64,000 nucleotides of DNA. It comes from Litoribaculum gwangyangense. Its GTDB lineage: Bacteria > Bacteroidota > Bacteroidia > Flavobacteriales > Flavobacteriaceae. The notes under the pieces are model-generated. The model did no database searches. It was not told where the DNA came from and saw nothing but the letters and a program-made list of their open reading frames with translations. The stretch's first letter is position 1. Each line of letters starts with the position of its first letter. Location of the stretch: the NCBI RefSeq assembly GCF_039543505.1, contig NZ_BAABJW010000005.1:1-64000 (forward strand), written 5' to 3'. A program made the translations under genes and the position numbers. Below, in pieces: positions 13,879 to 22,670 of this stretch.

Positions 13879-15537
13879 TTAATTTTTTATGGTTCCTTTT
13901 TCTAACTGTATGGTTTCGGTACAATTTGTTTTCCAGTTATCGCTACCGCTTACTACAATTAATGCCCAAGGCCTGCTTTTGTCTGTTAAATAGTTTATAA
14001 TCGAATTTGTTTCGATAGGATTAAACCTGTCTAGCGCATCTTCCAAAATTAAAAGCTTGGGTTTTTTTAGTATGGCTCTGGCTAAGACTAATTTTTTGGA
14101 TACGGTATGCGATATCTGCTTACCATCGGGGTACAATATAGTTTTTAGGCCTTTAGGTTGTTCTTTTAAAAACGGCATGAGTCCTACATTTTCAAAAACT
14201 TCAAAAATTTCATCATCGGTTATGTTAGGATTTCCAAAAGTTAAATTTTCCTTTATGGAAGCTTCAAAAGGTGTTTCCTCGGTTAAAGATAAACCTAAAT
14301 GCGCCCTGTAATGATTTAAATTTAGACTTTGAATAGATTGATTATTAATATAAATATGTCCAGAAGTAGGTTCAGTAATTCCTGAAATAAGTCTCAATAA
14401 GGTGGATTTACCAGAACCACTTTCCCCTAAAATTAGTATTCTACTTTGGTTTCTAATTTTAAATGAAATGTTATTTAAAATGGGTTTTTCTCTGTTGGGA
14501 ACTGTATATGAAACCTCATTTAATTCAATCTCAAAAGTATCTGTGTATAAAGGTTTCTCACCTTCTTGATCTTCTAAATCTTTGTCAACAATTTGTCCAA
14601 TTTTCTCAATGGAAGTTAATACATCGTAGAATGATTCCAAACCGATAATCAATTTTTCAACAGAGGCTATAACCAATAAAATAATAATTTCAGCAGCTAC
14701 AAATTGTCCTATGTTCATCTCTTGATTCAGTACCAAGGCGCCACCAATTAACAACAAACTTGCTGTAACAACCACTTTAAAACTGATCATTTGTATAAAC
14801 TGAATCATTAAAATTTTAAAGTGACTTTCTCTGGCCACCAAATAATCACTGACCAATTTATCGTTTTTATCCAACGCCATACTTGTGTTACCAGATAATT
14901 TGAAGCTTACCATAGTTCGGGCTACTTCTTGTATCCAATGTGCTACCCGATATTTGTTTTTGGATTCTACTAAACTGGTTTCTAGACCTCTTTTTGCGGT
15001 AAATTTAAAAACTATAAATATTAGCACCATAAGTAGAATACCAAACACAATAAAAAATGGGTGGTAAAAGGATAATAACAAAAGTGCAAATAGAATTTGT
15101 AATATCGCTGCTGGAACATCGATAAGAATTTTTGAAAGCCCTTTTTGAATAATTAAGGTATCAAAAAATCTATTTGCCAATTCTGGTGGGTAATAGTTGC
15201 GTAATTCAGCCATTTTAATTTTTGGAAAGCGGTAACTTAACTCAAAGGACGACCGTGTAAAAATACGTTGCTGTATGGTTTCAATAATACGTAACTGCAT
15301 GAGTTGTAAAGCACCAGAAAATGCAACACCAACCGTTACTAGAATAACTAGGATAACCCAAGAAGTTGAAACTTGTGCACCTTGTATTAAATTGATGATG
15401 GCTTGAATACCCAATGGTAACGATAAGGCTACTATTCCAGAGAAAATGGCATAATAAAATATTTGAAAAATATCTTTTTTTTCTAATTGTAGTAAACCTA
15501 AAAAACGTTGCCAGGGTGTCATTTTTGGTAGATCCAT
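13879..15537 (-). CDS. ABC exporter with degenerate nucleotide-binding domain
   Basis: 552 residues. The exporter-type membrane domain (six predicted helices, about residues 25-310) is followed by a nucleotide-binding domain (335-552). Walker A is intact (GESGSGKST, 371-379). Other motifs are altered: the Q-loop position reads LSLTEETPF (416-424), the LSGGQ signature is replaced by SHTVS (476-480), Walker B reads LLILED (Asp to Glu499, catalytic Glu to Asp500), and the H-loop His is missing (VVSGSDNW, 528-535). ATP may bind but hydrolysis should be weak, so a partner subunit or non-transport role is possible. It sits between a TetR gene (4 nt upstream) and HlyD (6 nt downstream). Confidence 0.88.
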   Translation of the reverse strand: MDLPKMTPWQRFLGLLQLEKKDIFQIFYYAIFSGIVALSLPLGIQAIINLIQGAQVSTSWVILVILVTVGVAFSGALQLMQLRIIETIQQRIFTRSSFELSYRFPKIKMAELRNYYPPELANRFFDTLIIQKGLSKILIDVPAAILQILFALLLLSFYHPFFIVFGILLMVLIFIVFKFTAKRGLETSLVESKNKYRVAHWIQEVARTMVSFKLSGNTSMALDKNDKLVSDYLVARESHFKILMIQFIQMISFKVVVTASLLLIGGALVLNQEMNIGQFVAAEIIILLVIASVEKLIIGLESFYDVLTSIEKIGQIVDKDLEDQEGEKPLYTDTFEIELNEVSYTVPNREKPILNNISFKIRNQSRILILGESGSGKSTLLRLISGITEPTSGHIYINNQSIQSLNLNHYRAHLGLSLTEETPFEASIKENLTFGNPNITDDEIFEVFENVGLMPFLKEQPKGLKTILYPDGKQISHTVSKKLVLARAILKKPKLLILEDALDRFNPIETNSIINYLTDKSRPWALIVVSGSDNWKTNCTETIQLEKGTIKN

Positions 15538-15540
15538 AAG

Positions 15541-16218
15541 TTATATTTTTAAAGTGTTTTGGGTTAAGTTTATGTAAAAATCTGTTGGTGTTATGCCAAA
15601 TTTACAATCGGTAATAGAAGTAAAATGTTCTTTTAAAAAATGCTGGTGTAAACTACCATCTATAATGGTACTCGCTAAACTGGAAGCGAAATTGTAATCG
15701 GGTTGAACTTCTTTTATAATAGCCATTAAACGTTGAACGACACGTTTGTATATAACAAAATAACCTTCCTTGTTTTCTTGGTCAACCTCCTTGGTAAGAA
15801 AGGATTTTGAATTTTCGTTAATTATGATTTGATTGAGCAAAACCTCATTAATATGTGAAAAATTAGAATCTTCTTTAGTGGTCCTGGAAACAATTTCAAT
15901 AGCTTTCAAAAGTTTTTCCTTTTTATCTGAAATACTGTGTGTTTCTAAAACTAATTGATACTCAATCCATGCCCAATACCATGATGATAAATATAAAAGT
16001 AGCTTATGTTTACTCTCAAAATATCTGTAAATGGAACTTTCATTAGAGCCAATCACAGCTCCCAATTTTTTGAATGTAAATGCGTCAAACCCAATGTCAT
16101 CAATTAAAATGATGCTATGTTCAACTATACGCTTTCCAAGAGTTGAAGATTCAGGATCTTTTAGAAAAATTTTCTCAGGTACTGAAATCTTTAAATTTGA
16201 AAGTAGATTCATCATCAT
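15541..16218 (-). CDS. TetR-family transcriptional regulator
   Basis: 225 residues. A TetR-type helix-turn-helix lies at about residues 28-75, with the core FTFKKLGAVIGSNESSIYRY followed by the usual FESKHKLL segment. The C-terminal ligand domain is divergent and gives no hint of the ligand. Its stop is 3 nt before the ABC gene, so it heads the export operon. A 17 bp palindrome lies 22 bp upstream of its start, which fits autorepression of the whole operon with release by an exported compound. The start is taken as MMMNLL at 16218; later Met codons at 16215 or 16212 are equally possible. Confidence 0.9.
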   Translation of the reverse strand: MMMNLLSNLKISVPEKIFLKDPESSTLGKRIVEHSIILIDDIGFDAFTFKKLGAVIGSNESSIYRYFESKHKLLLYLSSWYWAWIEYQLVLETHSISDKKEKLLKAIEIVSRTTKEDSNFSHINEVLLNQIIINENSKSFLTKEVDQENKEGYFVIYKRVVQRLMAIIKEVQPDYNFASSLASTIIDGSLHQHFLKEHFTSITDCKFGITPTDFYINLTQNTLKI

Positions 16219-16239
16219 TGGTCAATTAAAACGCAAATA

Positions 16240-16256
16240 TAATAGTAATACTATTA
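16240..16256. promoter_or_regulatory. TetR operator candidate
   Basis: TAATAGT-AAT-ACTATTA has perfect 7 bp arms and a 3 bp centre. It lies just upstream of the tetR start, in the only long intergenic region of the operon. It is a good candidate for the TetR dimer binding site. Confidence 0.6.
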
Positions 16257-16348
16257 AAAAAGAAAATAAATCTATTAAATTTTATAAAATATTTAACAAT
16301 CAAAAATCGATTTGAATAAAATTAAAGATAAAATGGATGGTAACTAGC

Positions 16349-17050
16349 TTAATGACAGTTCATTGAGCTTGAAACTACATCATTAATTGGCTTAGGTGAA
16401 ATATAAGGAATGCCCAAACCTAAACCACGAAGAATAAAAAGTAAACCTATAAAAACAATAAAAACAGGAATGGCTTTCTGTATTTTTTGCCTTAAAGAGC
16501 CTTTTAATAAGTTACTAAAATATATAGCGGTGGTCATTAAAGGGATAGTGCCCAATCCAAATACCACCATATATACACTGCCGTTAAAAGCATTACTACT
16601 TGCAATGGCGGCAAAAACAGCCATATAAACCAGACCACAAGGTAAAAACCCATTAAGAAAACCTATAGTTAAAAAGGTATCTGTTGTTTTTCTCTTGAGA
16701 GCTTGTCCTAATCCAGATTTTATTTTTGAGATAGTGTTATAAATGGGTTTAGAAAAGTTGTATGTATTAAAAGTTCTTTGCGGTATTATAACCGCTAAAA
16801 TCATTAAAGCACCGATAGTAATTGATAATTGTTGTTGAAATCCAAATATGTAAAGACTTTTCCCAATGAGTCCAAAAATTAAACCAATTATAGAGTATGC
16901 CAACAATCTGCCAACATGGTAAATGGTAATTTGTGTCATTTTTTTTAGGGTATTGCTTCTGTCGACAGGAAGCATGAAAGCAATGGGTCCGCACATGCCA
17001 ATACAGTGGAAACTTCCTAATAAACCTAATAAAAATGCAGAAAAAAGCAT
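16349..17050 (-). CDS. TauE/SafE-like (UreH_2 type) membrane protein of the cbb3 cluster
   Basis: 233 residues, about six membrane helices. Two motifs stand out: GSFHCIGMCGP (residues 12-22) at the end of the first helix and NGFLPCGLVYMA in the middle, both with cysteines facing the membrane. The C-terminus ends MNCH. This family regularly sits behind fixH in cbb3 oxidase clusters and is thought to help copper or thiol handling during assembly, though the reaction is not established. The start codon directly follows the fixH stop (1 nt gap), so it is the last gene of the cco operon. Alternative names in databases include sulfite exporter family. Confidence 0.85.
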   Translation of the reverse strand: MLFSAFLLGLLGSFHCIGMCGPIAFMLPVDRSNTLKKMTQITIYHVGRLLAYSIIGLIFGLIGKSLYIFGFQQQLSITIGALMILAVIIPQRTFNTYNFSKPIYNTISKIKSGLGQALKRKTTDTFLTIGFLNGFLPCGLVYMAVFAAIASSNAFNGSVYMVVFGLGTIPLMTTAIYFSNLLKGSLRQKIQKAIPVFIVFIGLLFILRGLGLGIPYISPKPINDVVSSSMNCH

Positions 17051-17051
17051 A

Positions 17052-17498
17052 TTAATAATTTATGGTCTCTTTATATAAATATGACTCTCCATCATATTGC
17101 CAATCTATTTTTATGTTCCATCGACCATCTACCAAACGTTTGTCAGGTATGAGCAAATAAGGTTTAGATAATGAAATTGGAGTTTCAAAATCTAGCTGTT
17201 TGTTAGATGGTCTGTATAGGAACATATTACCTGTAATTTTTTTATAATCAATATTTGTGGGGAAATGAATAATCAAACCTTCATCAATAAGTTCATAGGT
17301 TATGTTTTGAATTAGACTCTTAGCGTTTTTAAGTTTATCTATATCGTTTTGGTAAGCCAATTCTTCGGCATAATAATCTTCTGTTACCAAATCGTGATCG
17401 TATTTATCATTCACATTCATAGTGATGATAAAGTACATTATAAAACTTATAAAGCCTACAAAGGCCAGTACAATTCCGGTTCCCCAATTTATTTTCAT
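17052..17498 (-). CDS. fixH: FixH-like cbb3 oxidase accessory protein
   Basis: 148 residues with one N-terminal membrane helix (about 5-26, GTGIVLAFVGFISFIMYFII), then the conserved YYAEELAYQNDIDKLKNAK segment and a beta-rich periplasmic domain with PDKRLVDGRWNIKIDW. FixH helps maturation of the oxidase, probably together with the copper ATPase FixI. It lies between ccoG and the TauE/SafE-like gene. The 108 bp in front contain a repeat-like GC-rich stretch rather than an evident promoter, so it is probably expressed from the cco promoter. Confidence 0.9.
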   Translation of the reverse strand: MKINWGTGIVLAFVGFISFIMYFIITMNVNDKYDHDLVTEDYYAEELAYQNDIDKLKNAKSLIQNITYELIDEGLIIHFPTNIDYKKITGNMFLYRPSNKQLDFETPISLSKPYLLIPDKRLVDGRWNIKIDWQYDGESYLYKETINY

Positions 17499-17521
17499 TT
17501 GTTACTATTTATTTGTTTTTT

Positions 17522-17600
17522 AATTTTTTGGCATTACCCTATCGGGTCGGGCTTTCGGCAGTCGCTCTTTTCAAGTAGCTCCAACAAAGCCTTAATCCCT
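17522..17600. repeat. GC-rich intergenic repeat-like element
   Basis: A stretch around CCCTATCGGGTCGGGCTTTC stands out by base composition from its AT-rich surroundings. It lies inside the cco operon, between ccoG and fixH. It contains CCCTATCGGG, an imperfect palindrome, and resembles dispersed intergenic elements I recall from flavobacterial genomes. Only one copy is in this window. Confidence 0.4.
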
Positions 17601-17606
17601 AATGCA

Positions 17607-19031
17607 CTACCTAAAACTTCTAGGGCCTAAAAAATTAGCCGTAGTAGTTTCGATAAGTTTATCTCCTTGATAAACTCCAATTTTAATGTTATTTCTATCA
17701 CCTGTTAAAGCAGCATTATTAATTTCAATAAATAGTGTTCCCTTAGCTATACCTTGCTCCGGAACTTTAAAACTATCGCTCGTGGCTACTAATTTTAAAG
17801 AGCCTTTGTGCGAAAGTAATTTTAAGGTTACATCTTCAATTTCCTTACTGGTTTTATTTACTAATTTATAGGTAAAAACATTACTAATTATGTTGTTATC
17901 TTTATGTTCATAAAGTTGTCCAGGCAATCTTAGGATAGTAGCTTCCACATCATTACGTAAAAATAACATTCCTGTTAAAAGCCCAATTAAAATGGTAAGA
18001 ACTGCCATATAACCCTTCATTCTTGCCGACAGTTTAAAAGGGGCTTTGTTTTCAATATGATCTTCACTCGCATATCGTATTAACCCTTTTGGAAGATGGA
18101 TGCTTTCCATAATGTGGTCGCACTCATCAATGCAGGCAGTACAATTTATACATTCTAATTGGGTGCCATTTCTAATATCTATTCCTGTTGGGCAAACATG
18201 AACACACTGAAAACAATCAATGCAATCTCCGTAGCCTAATGTTTTTCTGTCCTCATTTTTTTTGAACTTTTTTCGTCCATTTTCAGCTTCACCTCGTTTG
18301 TGGTCGTAAGCCACCACAATAGATTTGTTATCTAATAGCACACCCTGTAATCTTCCGTAAGGACAAGCTATAATGCACACTTGTTCTCTGAACCATGCAA
18401 ACACAAAATAGAAAACAGCGGTAAAAATGAGTAAAGATATTAAGGTGCTTATGTGGCTAAGAGGTCCATCAGTAATATAGCTTATGAGTTTATCGCTTCC
18501 AATTAAATAAGCCAGAAATACGTTTGCAATTAAAAATGAAATAATTAAAAAGATAAGAAGTTTTAAACCTCTCTTTCTTATTTTTTCGGAGTTCCAAGGT
18601 TGTTTAGCCAAGCGCATTTGTTTGCCTCTATCACCTTCAATCCAATATTCAATTCTGCGAAAAACCATTTCCATAAAAATAGTTTGTGGGCAAATCCACC
18701 CACAAAATATACGACCAAAAGCTACTGTGAAAAGCGTGATAAAAACCACCCCAATAATCATGGATATCACAAACAAATGAAAATCTTGAGGCCAAAAGGG
18801 GAACCCGAAAATATTAAATCGACGTTCCAGCACATTGAACATTAAAAATTGGTTTCCATTTATTTTAATAAAAGGCGAGAAGAATAAAAATGCCAATAAA
18901 AAATAGCTTACCCCTTTTCTATATTCATAAAATTTACCACTGGGTTTTTTTGGAAATACCCATGCCCGTTTACCTTCTTCGGTAATTGTGCTTATTGAAT
19001 CTCTAAATATTTCGTTTTCTGGAGTTTCCAA
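17607..19031 (-). CDS. ccoG: cbb3 oxidase accessory iron-sulfur protein
   Basis: 474 residues. Several membrane helices at about 40-215 include CGWICPQTIFMEM and CIIACPYGRLQG. Two ferredoxin-type cluster motifs follow: CIDCFQCVHVCPTGID and CINCTACIDECDHIM (about residues 262-310). A further helix at about 340-360 precedes a C-terminal immunoglobulin-like domain. CcoG family proteins take part in copper reduction or supply for cbb3 assembly; this role comes from work on proteobacterial homologues. It follows ccoP after a 57 bp gap that carries a hairpin. Confidence 0.95.
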   Translation of the reverse strand: METPENEIFRDSISTITEEGKRAWVFPKKPSGKFYEYRKGVSYFLLAFLFFSPFIKINGNQFLMFNVLERRFNIFGFPFWPQDFHLFVISMIIGVVFITLFTVAFGRIFCGWICPQTIFMEMVFRRIEYWIEGDRGKQMRLAKQPWNSEKIRKRGLKLLIFLIISFLIANVFLAYLIGSDKLISYITDGPLSHISTLISLLIFTAVFYFVFAWFREQVCIIACPYGRLQGVLLDNKSIVVAYDHKRGEAENGRKKFKKNEDRKTLGYGDCIDCFQCVHVCPTGIDIRNGTQLECINCTACIDECDHIMESIHLPKGLIRYASEDHIENKAPFKLSARMKGYMAVLTILIGLLTGMLFLRNDVEATILRLPGQLYEHKDNNIISNVFTYKLVNKTSKEIEDVTLKLLSHKGSLKLVATSDSFKVPEQGIAKGTLFIEINNAALTGDRNNIKIGVYQGDKLIETTTANFLGPRSFR

Positions 19032-19044
19032 AGTTCATGATTTT

Positions 19045-19077
19045 AAACCTGCTGAATGTTATATATTCAACAGGTTT
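19045..19077. other. intra-operon hairpin between ccoP and ccoG
   Basis: AAACCTGCTGAAT pairs with ATTCAACAGGTTT with one internal mismatch. No T-run follows, so it is not a normal terminator. It may stabilise or process the oxidase mRNA, separating structural genes from assembly genes. Confidence 0.5.
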
Positions 19078-19088
19078 GGGCTAATAGT

Positions 19089-20018
19089 TTAGTTTGTGCT
19101 AGTTTCTATAGAGTCTATGGCAGTTTCAAGAGGGGTCTCAATAGTTTCATCAACCCAAATATCGCCTTCTGGCGCTTTTGGGTTAGCAGGGGTTGTACCT
19201 TGAAAGGTTAAAACATAACTAGCTACTTGTGCCATTTCAAGAGGTTTTAACTGTTGTTTCCAAGAAATCATACCTTTACCAGATCGACCGCCTTCGGAAA
19301 TTGTTTTAAAAACATTTTTAATATCGCCTCCTAAAATCCAATAGGGGTCGGTTAAATTGGGTCCAATACCACCGCCGCCATCGGCCATATGGCAAGCCAC
19401 ACAATTGGTTTCAAAAATAGTTTTACCAGCATTCAAGTCTGAAGCTTCAGTAAGTTGGGTAACCGTATTAACATCCACTAAATTTTTTGCGGTTTTTTTG
19501 TATTCTTCAATGGCCATTCTTGCATCTGCTAGTTCGGTTTCTAATTCATCAAACTGATTTTCGCCATGAAACACATGAAAGCGTAACATATAAATCGCAC
19601 CAAAAATGATAGTCGCATAAAAACCATATAACCACCAAGGTGGTAAGTTGTTATCCAACTCTTTTATACCGTCGTAATTATGGTCTAAAATAATATCACC
19701 TTCTTCTTCAATGGGTTTGGCTCCAACAAGTTTTTTATAAATGTTGCTTAGCCAAGTAAGCTTAAAGGAACTTTCTTTTTCTGCTAAAAAACGTGCTTTG
19801 GCTTCTTCATCAAGTTTTAATAGCATAACATTTTCCAACGCACCAATAATGGCTTCAATAGCTATTAAAATTAATAGCACCAATAATAGAAATAGGGATA
19901 CTACTGGGTACTCGATAAAAGCAGGTTTTTCTCCAGAATCTATGATGTATTCTGTAAGCCCGAAGATGATAAAGAATACTACTAGGACGCGTATCCAGGA
20001 TGGAATTAATTTTCTCAT
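19089..20018 (-). CDS. ccoP: cbb3 oxidase subunit III, mono-haem type
   Basis: 309 residues. Two N-terminal hydrophobic segments (about 7-27 and 37-62) are followed by a soluble helical stretch and the CcoP N-terminal domain motif NNLPPWWLYGFYATIIFG with its membrane helix (about 122-145). A single c-type haem site, CVACH (about 208-212), lies in the cytochrome domain, with GPNLTDPYW and the likely Met ligand in KGMISW. Proteobacterial CcoP has two haems; here only one CxxCH exists. It delivers electrons toward CcoN. The start overlaps the ccoQ stop by 4 nt. Confidence 0.93.
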   Translation of the reverse strand: MRKLIPSWIRVLVVFFIIFGLTEYIIDSGEKPAFIEYPVVSLFLLLVLLILIAIEAIIGALENVMLLKLDEEAKARFLAEKESSFKLTWLSNIYKKLVGAKPIEEEGDIILDHNYDGIKELDNNLPPWWLYGFYATIIFGAIYMLRFHVFHGENQFDELETELADARMAIEEYKKTAKNLVDVNTVTQLTEASDLNAGKTIFETNCVACHMADGGGGIGPNLTDPYWILGGDIKNVFKTISEGGRSGKGMISWKQQLKPLEMAQVASYVLTFQGTTPANPKAPEGDIWVDETIETPLETAIDSIETSTN

Positions 20019-20200
20019 AATATATCGTCGTTTTGGTTGTCTAATGGAATCTTACTTACCGTTTTTATATACTCTTTTTTAGCAGTTACTACCCACCAAA
20101 AAAGGACCACAAAAAAGATAAAAAAGATGAGTAAGGAAATGATTGGGTAAATTTCGATGCCCGAAATACTATCCATATGGTTTTTTACAAATTTTAACAT
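20015..20200 (-). CDS. ccoQ: CcoQ-like small cbb3 subunit
   Basis: 61 residues with one strongly hydrophobic helix (about 21-39, ISLLIFFIFFVVLFWWVV), followed by a basic stretch and an acidic end. Position between the fused ccoNO gene and ccoP, size and topology identify it as the CcoQ-type stabilising subunit; the sequence itself is not highly conserved in this family. It starts 18 nt after ccoNO and overlaps ccoP by 4 nt. Confidence 0.85.
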   Translation of the reverse strand: MLKFVKNHMDSISGIEIYPIISLLIFFIFFVVLFWWVVTAKKEYIKTVSKIPLDNQNDDIL

Positions 20201-20218
20201 AATAACTAATTTTGATGG

Positions 20219-22402
20219 TTAATTTTGAGCTGTTTCTACATGAATATCAGTTCCTAAACGTTGTAAATAGGCTATAATAGCAACTATTTCACGGTTTTTC
20301 ATTTCAATAAAGGCTTCGCCATTTTCCAAGGCATATTTTTTGTCGGCTTCATAAGCCTTTACAAAATCAGGGTCGGTATACAGGTTTTCTTCAATCATAT
20401 TACCTTGTTCTAACATGTGTGCTTTGGCATTGGCAATATCTTCCTCAGAATAAGGTACACCTAAACTAACCATAGCTTTCATTTTAGCTTCTGTTTGCGA
20501 TTTATCCAATTCATTTTTAATAAGCCAAGGATAACGTGGCATAATGGAGCCTGATGAGGTGCTTTGTGGGTCGTACATGTGGTTAAAATGCCAATTATCA
20601 GAATACTTACCACCAACACGATGTAAATCGGGTCCGGTACGTTTGCTTCCCCATAGGAATGGGTGGTCGTATACATATTCACCAGCTTTGGAATACTCAC
20701 CATAGCGTTCTACTTCACTTCTAAATGGACGAATCATTTGGGAGTGACAACCCACGCAGCCTTCCCGAATATAAATATCCCGTCCTTCAAGTTCTAGAGG
20801 CGTATAGGGTTTTACACTTGCTATGGTTGGTATATTCGATTTAACCATGATGGTAGGTACAATTTGTATGATACCTCCAATTAAAATGGCTACCGTCGCC
20901 AATAAGGTTAATTGCACAGGTCTTCTTTCTAACCAAGTGTGCCATCCCTCATTAGCGGTGCGTCTTTTGGTAACGCGCTCTAAGGCTGGAGCTTCAGCTA
21001 ATTCGTCTTGTACTTTGCTTCCGCTTCTTACAGTGGCTATTACGTTATATACCAAAATTAGCATACCCACAATATAAAGGGTGCCACCTATGGCGCGCAT
21101 CCAGTACATAGGTATGATTTCTGTAACCGTTTCTAAAAAGTTGCCATAAGTTAAAGAACCATCTGGATTAAATTGTTTCCACATACTAGCTTGAGTAAAG
21201 CCAGCAACATACATGGGTAAGGCGTAAATTATGATGCCTAAAGTGCCTAACCAAAAGTGTAAATTGGCCAAACCTAATGAATATAATTTGGTTTTAAATA
21301 ATCTAGGGATTAAGTAATAAATAATACCAAACGCCATAAACCCGTTCCAAGCAAGTGCCCCTACATGTACGTGAGCTATAATCCAATCGGTAAAATGTGC
21401 AATAGCATTAACGTTTTTAAGAGATAAGGTTGGGCCCTCAAAAGTTGCCATACCATAACCAGTAATCGCTACTACCAAAAATTTTAAAACGGGATCCACT
21501 CTTACTTTATCCCAGGCACCGCGAAGTGTTAATAGACCATTAATCATACCGCCCCATGATGGCATTAACAACATAACCGAAAAAGCAACCCCTAAGTTTT
21601 GGGCCCATTCTGGTAAAGCGGTGTATAATAAGTGGTGCGGTCCAGCCCAAATGTATATGAATATTAATGACCAAAAGTGGACAATAGATAATCGATAGGA
21701 GTAAACTGGCCGATTCGCCGCTTTAGGCACGAAGTAGTACATTAAACCTAAAAAAGGTGTCGTTAGAAAGAATGCTACGGCATTGTGCCCATACCACCAT
21801 TGTACTAGGGCATCCTGTACACCAGCATAAACCGAGTAACTTTTTAAGGCGCTAACAGGAAGCTCTAAACTATTAAAAATATGAAGGACTGCAACCGTTA
21901 CAAACGTAGCGATGTAGAACCAAACGGCTACATATAAATGGCGTTGACGGCGTTTTAAAATAGTCCAAATCATATTCACACCAAATACCACCCAAATAAG
22001 GGCAATAGCAATATCAATAGGCCACTCTAATTCGGCATATTCTTTTGATGTTGTGATACCAAGAGGAAGTGTTATGGCAGCAGCTACGATAATTAATTGC
22101 CAGCCCCAAAAGTTAATGTTGCTCAATAAATCACTGGCCATTCGCGTTTTTAATAACCGTTGCAAGGAGTAATAAACACCTGCAAACATGGCATTTCCCA
22201 CAAAGGCAAAAATTACAGCATTGGTGTGTAATGGTCTTAATCTTCCAAAACTTAACCACGAAATACCATCTGTAAGGTTAGGAAATAAAAACATAAAGGC
22301 CAATATTAGACCAACTAGCATGCCTACAACCCCAAAAATTATAGTGGCATAAATGAACTTGGTAACGATTTTATTGTCGTAATGAAATTGCTGCATTTCC
22401 AT
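20219..22402 (-). CDS. ccoNO: fused cbb3 oxidase subunits I and II
   Basis: 727 residues. Residues 1-480 are CcoN, the catalytic haem-copper subunit with 12 or more membrane helices. Visible motifs include RPLHTNAVIF, QWWYGHNAVAFFLTTPFLG, WAGPHHLLY and the haem ligands HVHVGALAWNGF. After a helix at about 495-515, residues 520-727 are CcoO, a mono-haem cytochrome c domain with EGCVGCHSQMIRPF (CxxCH near 548) and a Met ligand region in IMPRYPWL. The fusion is typical of Bacteroidota. The enzyme reduces oxygen to water with high affinity and pumps protons in the inner membrane. It starts 9 nt after ccoS. Confidence 0.97.
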   Translation of the reverse strand: MEMQQFHYDNKIVTKFIYATIIFGVVGMLVGLILAFMFLFPNLTDGISWLSFGRLRPLHTNAVIFAFVGNAMFAGVYYSLQRLLKTRMASDLLSNINFWGWQLIIVAAAITLPLGITTSKEYAELEWPIDIAIALIWVVFGVNMIWTILKRRQRHLYVAVWFYIATFVTVAVLHIFNSLELPVSALKSYSVYAGVQDALVQWWYGHNAVAFFLTTPFLGLMYYFVPKAANRPVYSYRLSIVHFWSLIFIYIWAGPHHLLYTALPEWAQNLGVAFSVMLLMPSWGGMINGLLTLRGAWDKVRVDPVLKFLVVAITGYGMATFEGPTLSLKNVNAIAHFTDWIIAHVHVGALAWNGFMAFGIIYYLIPRLFKTKLYSLGLANLHFWLGTLGIIIYALPMYVAGFTQASMWKQFNPDGSLTYGNFLETVTEIIPMYWMRAIGGTLYIVGMLILVYNVIATVRSGSKVQDELAEAPALERVTKRRTANEGWHTWLERRPVQLTLLATVAILIGGIIQIVPTIMVKSNIPTIASVKPYTPLELEGRDIYIREGCVGCHSQMIRPFRSEVERYGEYSKAGEYVYDHPFLWGSKRTGPDLHRVGGKYSDNWHFNHMYDPQSTSSGSIMPRYPWLIKNELDKSQTEAKMKAMVSLGVPYSEEDIANAKAHMLEQGNMIEENLYTDPDFVKAYEADKKYALENGEAFIEMKNREIVAIIAYLQRLGTDIHVETAQN

Positions 22403-22411
22403 AATAGTAAA

Positions 22412-22597
22412 TTATTCTTTTTTGGTTAGTATTGATTTTTTGGAATTTTCCTTAATGAGTTCGTCTTCAAATAGCATCCTAACTGAGGGTGTGTAGCTAT
22501 CATCATATTGTCCGGATTTTACCGCCATTATAAAGGCAATAAAGAAACCTATAGCTACCACAATGCTTATGGCTAGTAAAATATATATAACACTCAT
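22412..22597 (-). CDS. ccoS: CcoS-type cbb3 maturation protein
   Basis: 61 residues. An N-terminal membrane helix (about 3-26, VIYILLAISIVVAIGFFIAF) is followed by the family motif KSGQYDD at about residues 30-36 and a charged tail. CcoS is needed for inserting cofactors into the oxidase in proteobacteria. It is the first gene of the ccoS-NO-Q-P-G-fixH unit, with an Fnr-like box and a -7 element in the 73 bp between it and fixI. Confidence 0.92.
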   Translation of the reverse strand: MSVIYILLAISIVVAIGFFIAFIMAVKSGQYDDSYTPSVRMLFEDELIKENSKKSILTKKE

Positions 22598-22617
22598 ACC
22601 TGTTTGAAGTTATGGTT

Positions 22618-22625
22618 CAAAAGTA
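22618..22625 (-). promoter_or_regulatory. -7 promoter element of the cco operon
   Basis: TACTTTTG on the minus strand matches TAnnTTTG and begins 28 nt before the ccoS start codon. It lies 29.5 bp from the centre of the upstream palindrome. Confidence 0.55.
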
Positions 22626-22647
22626 CTTTCATACTATTTTCAAAAAA

Positions 22648-22661
22648 ATGACTTTTGTCAT
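22648..22661 (-). promoter_or_regulatory. Crp/Fnr-type palindrome upstream of ccoS
   Basis: ATGAC-TTTT-GTCAT has perfect 5 bp arms. Its centre (22654.5) is 29.5 bp from the start of the -7 box at 22625, exactly as at hemN. It allows induction of the oxidase structural genes independently of fixI. Confidence 0.65.
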
Positions 22662-22670
22662 GTTTATTAT

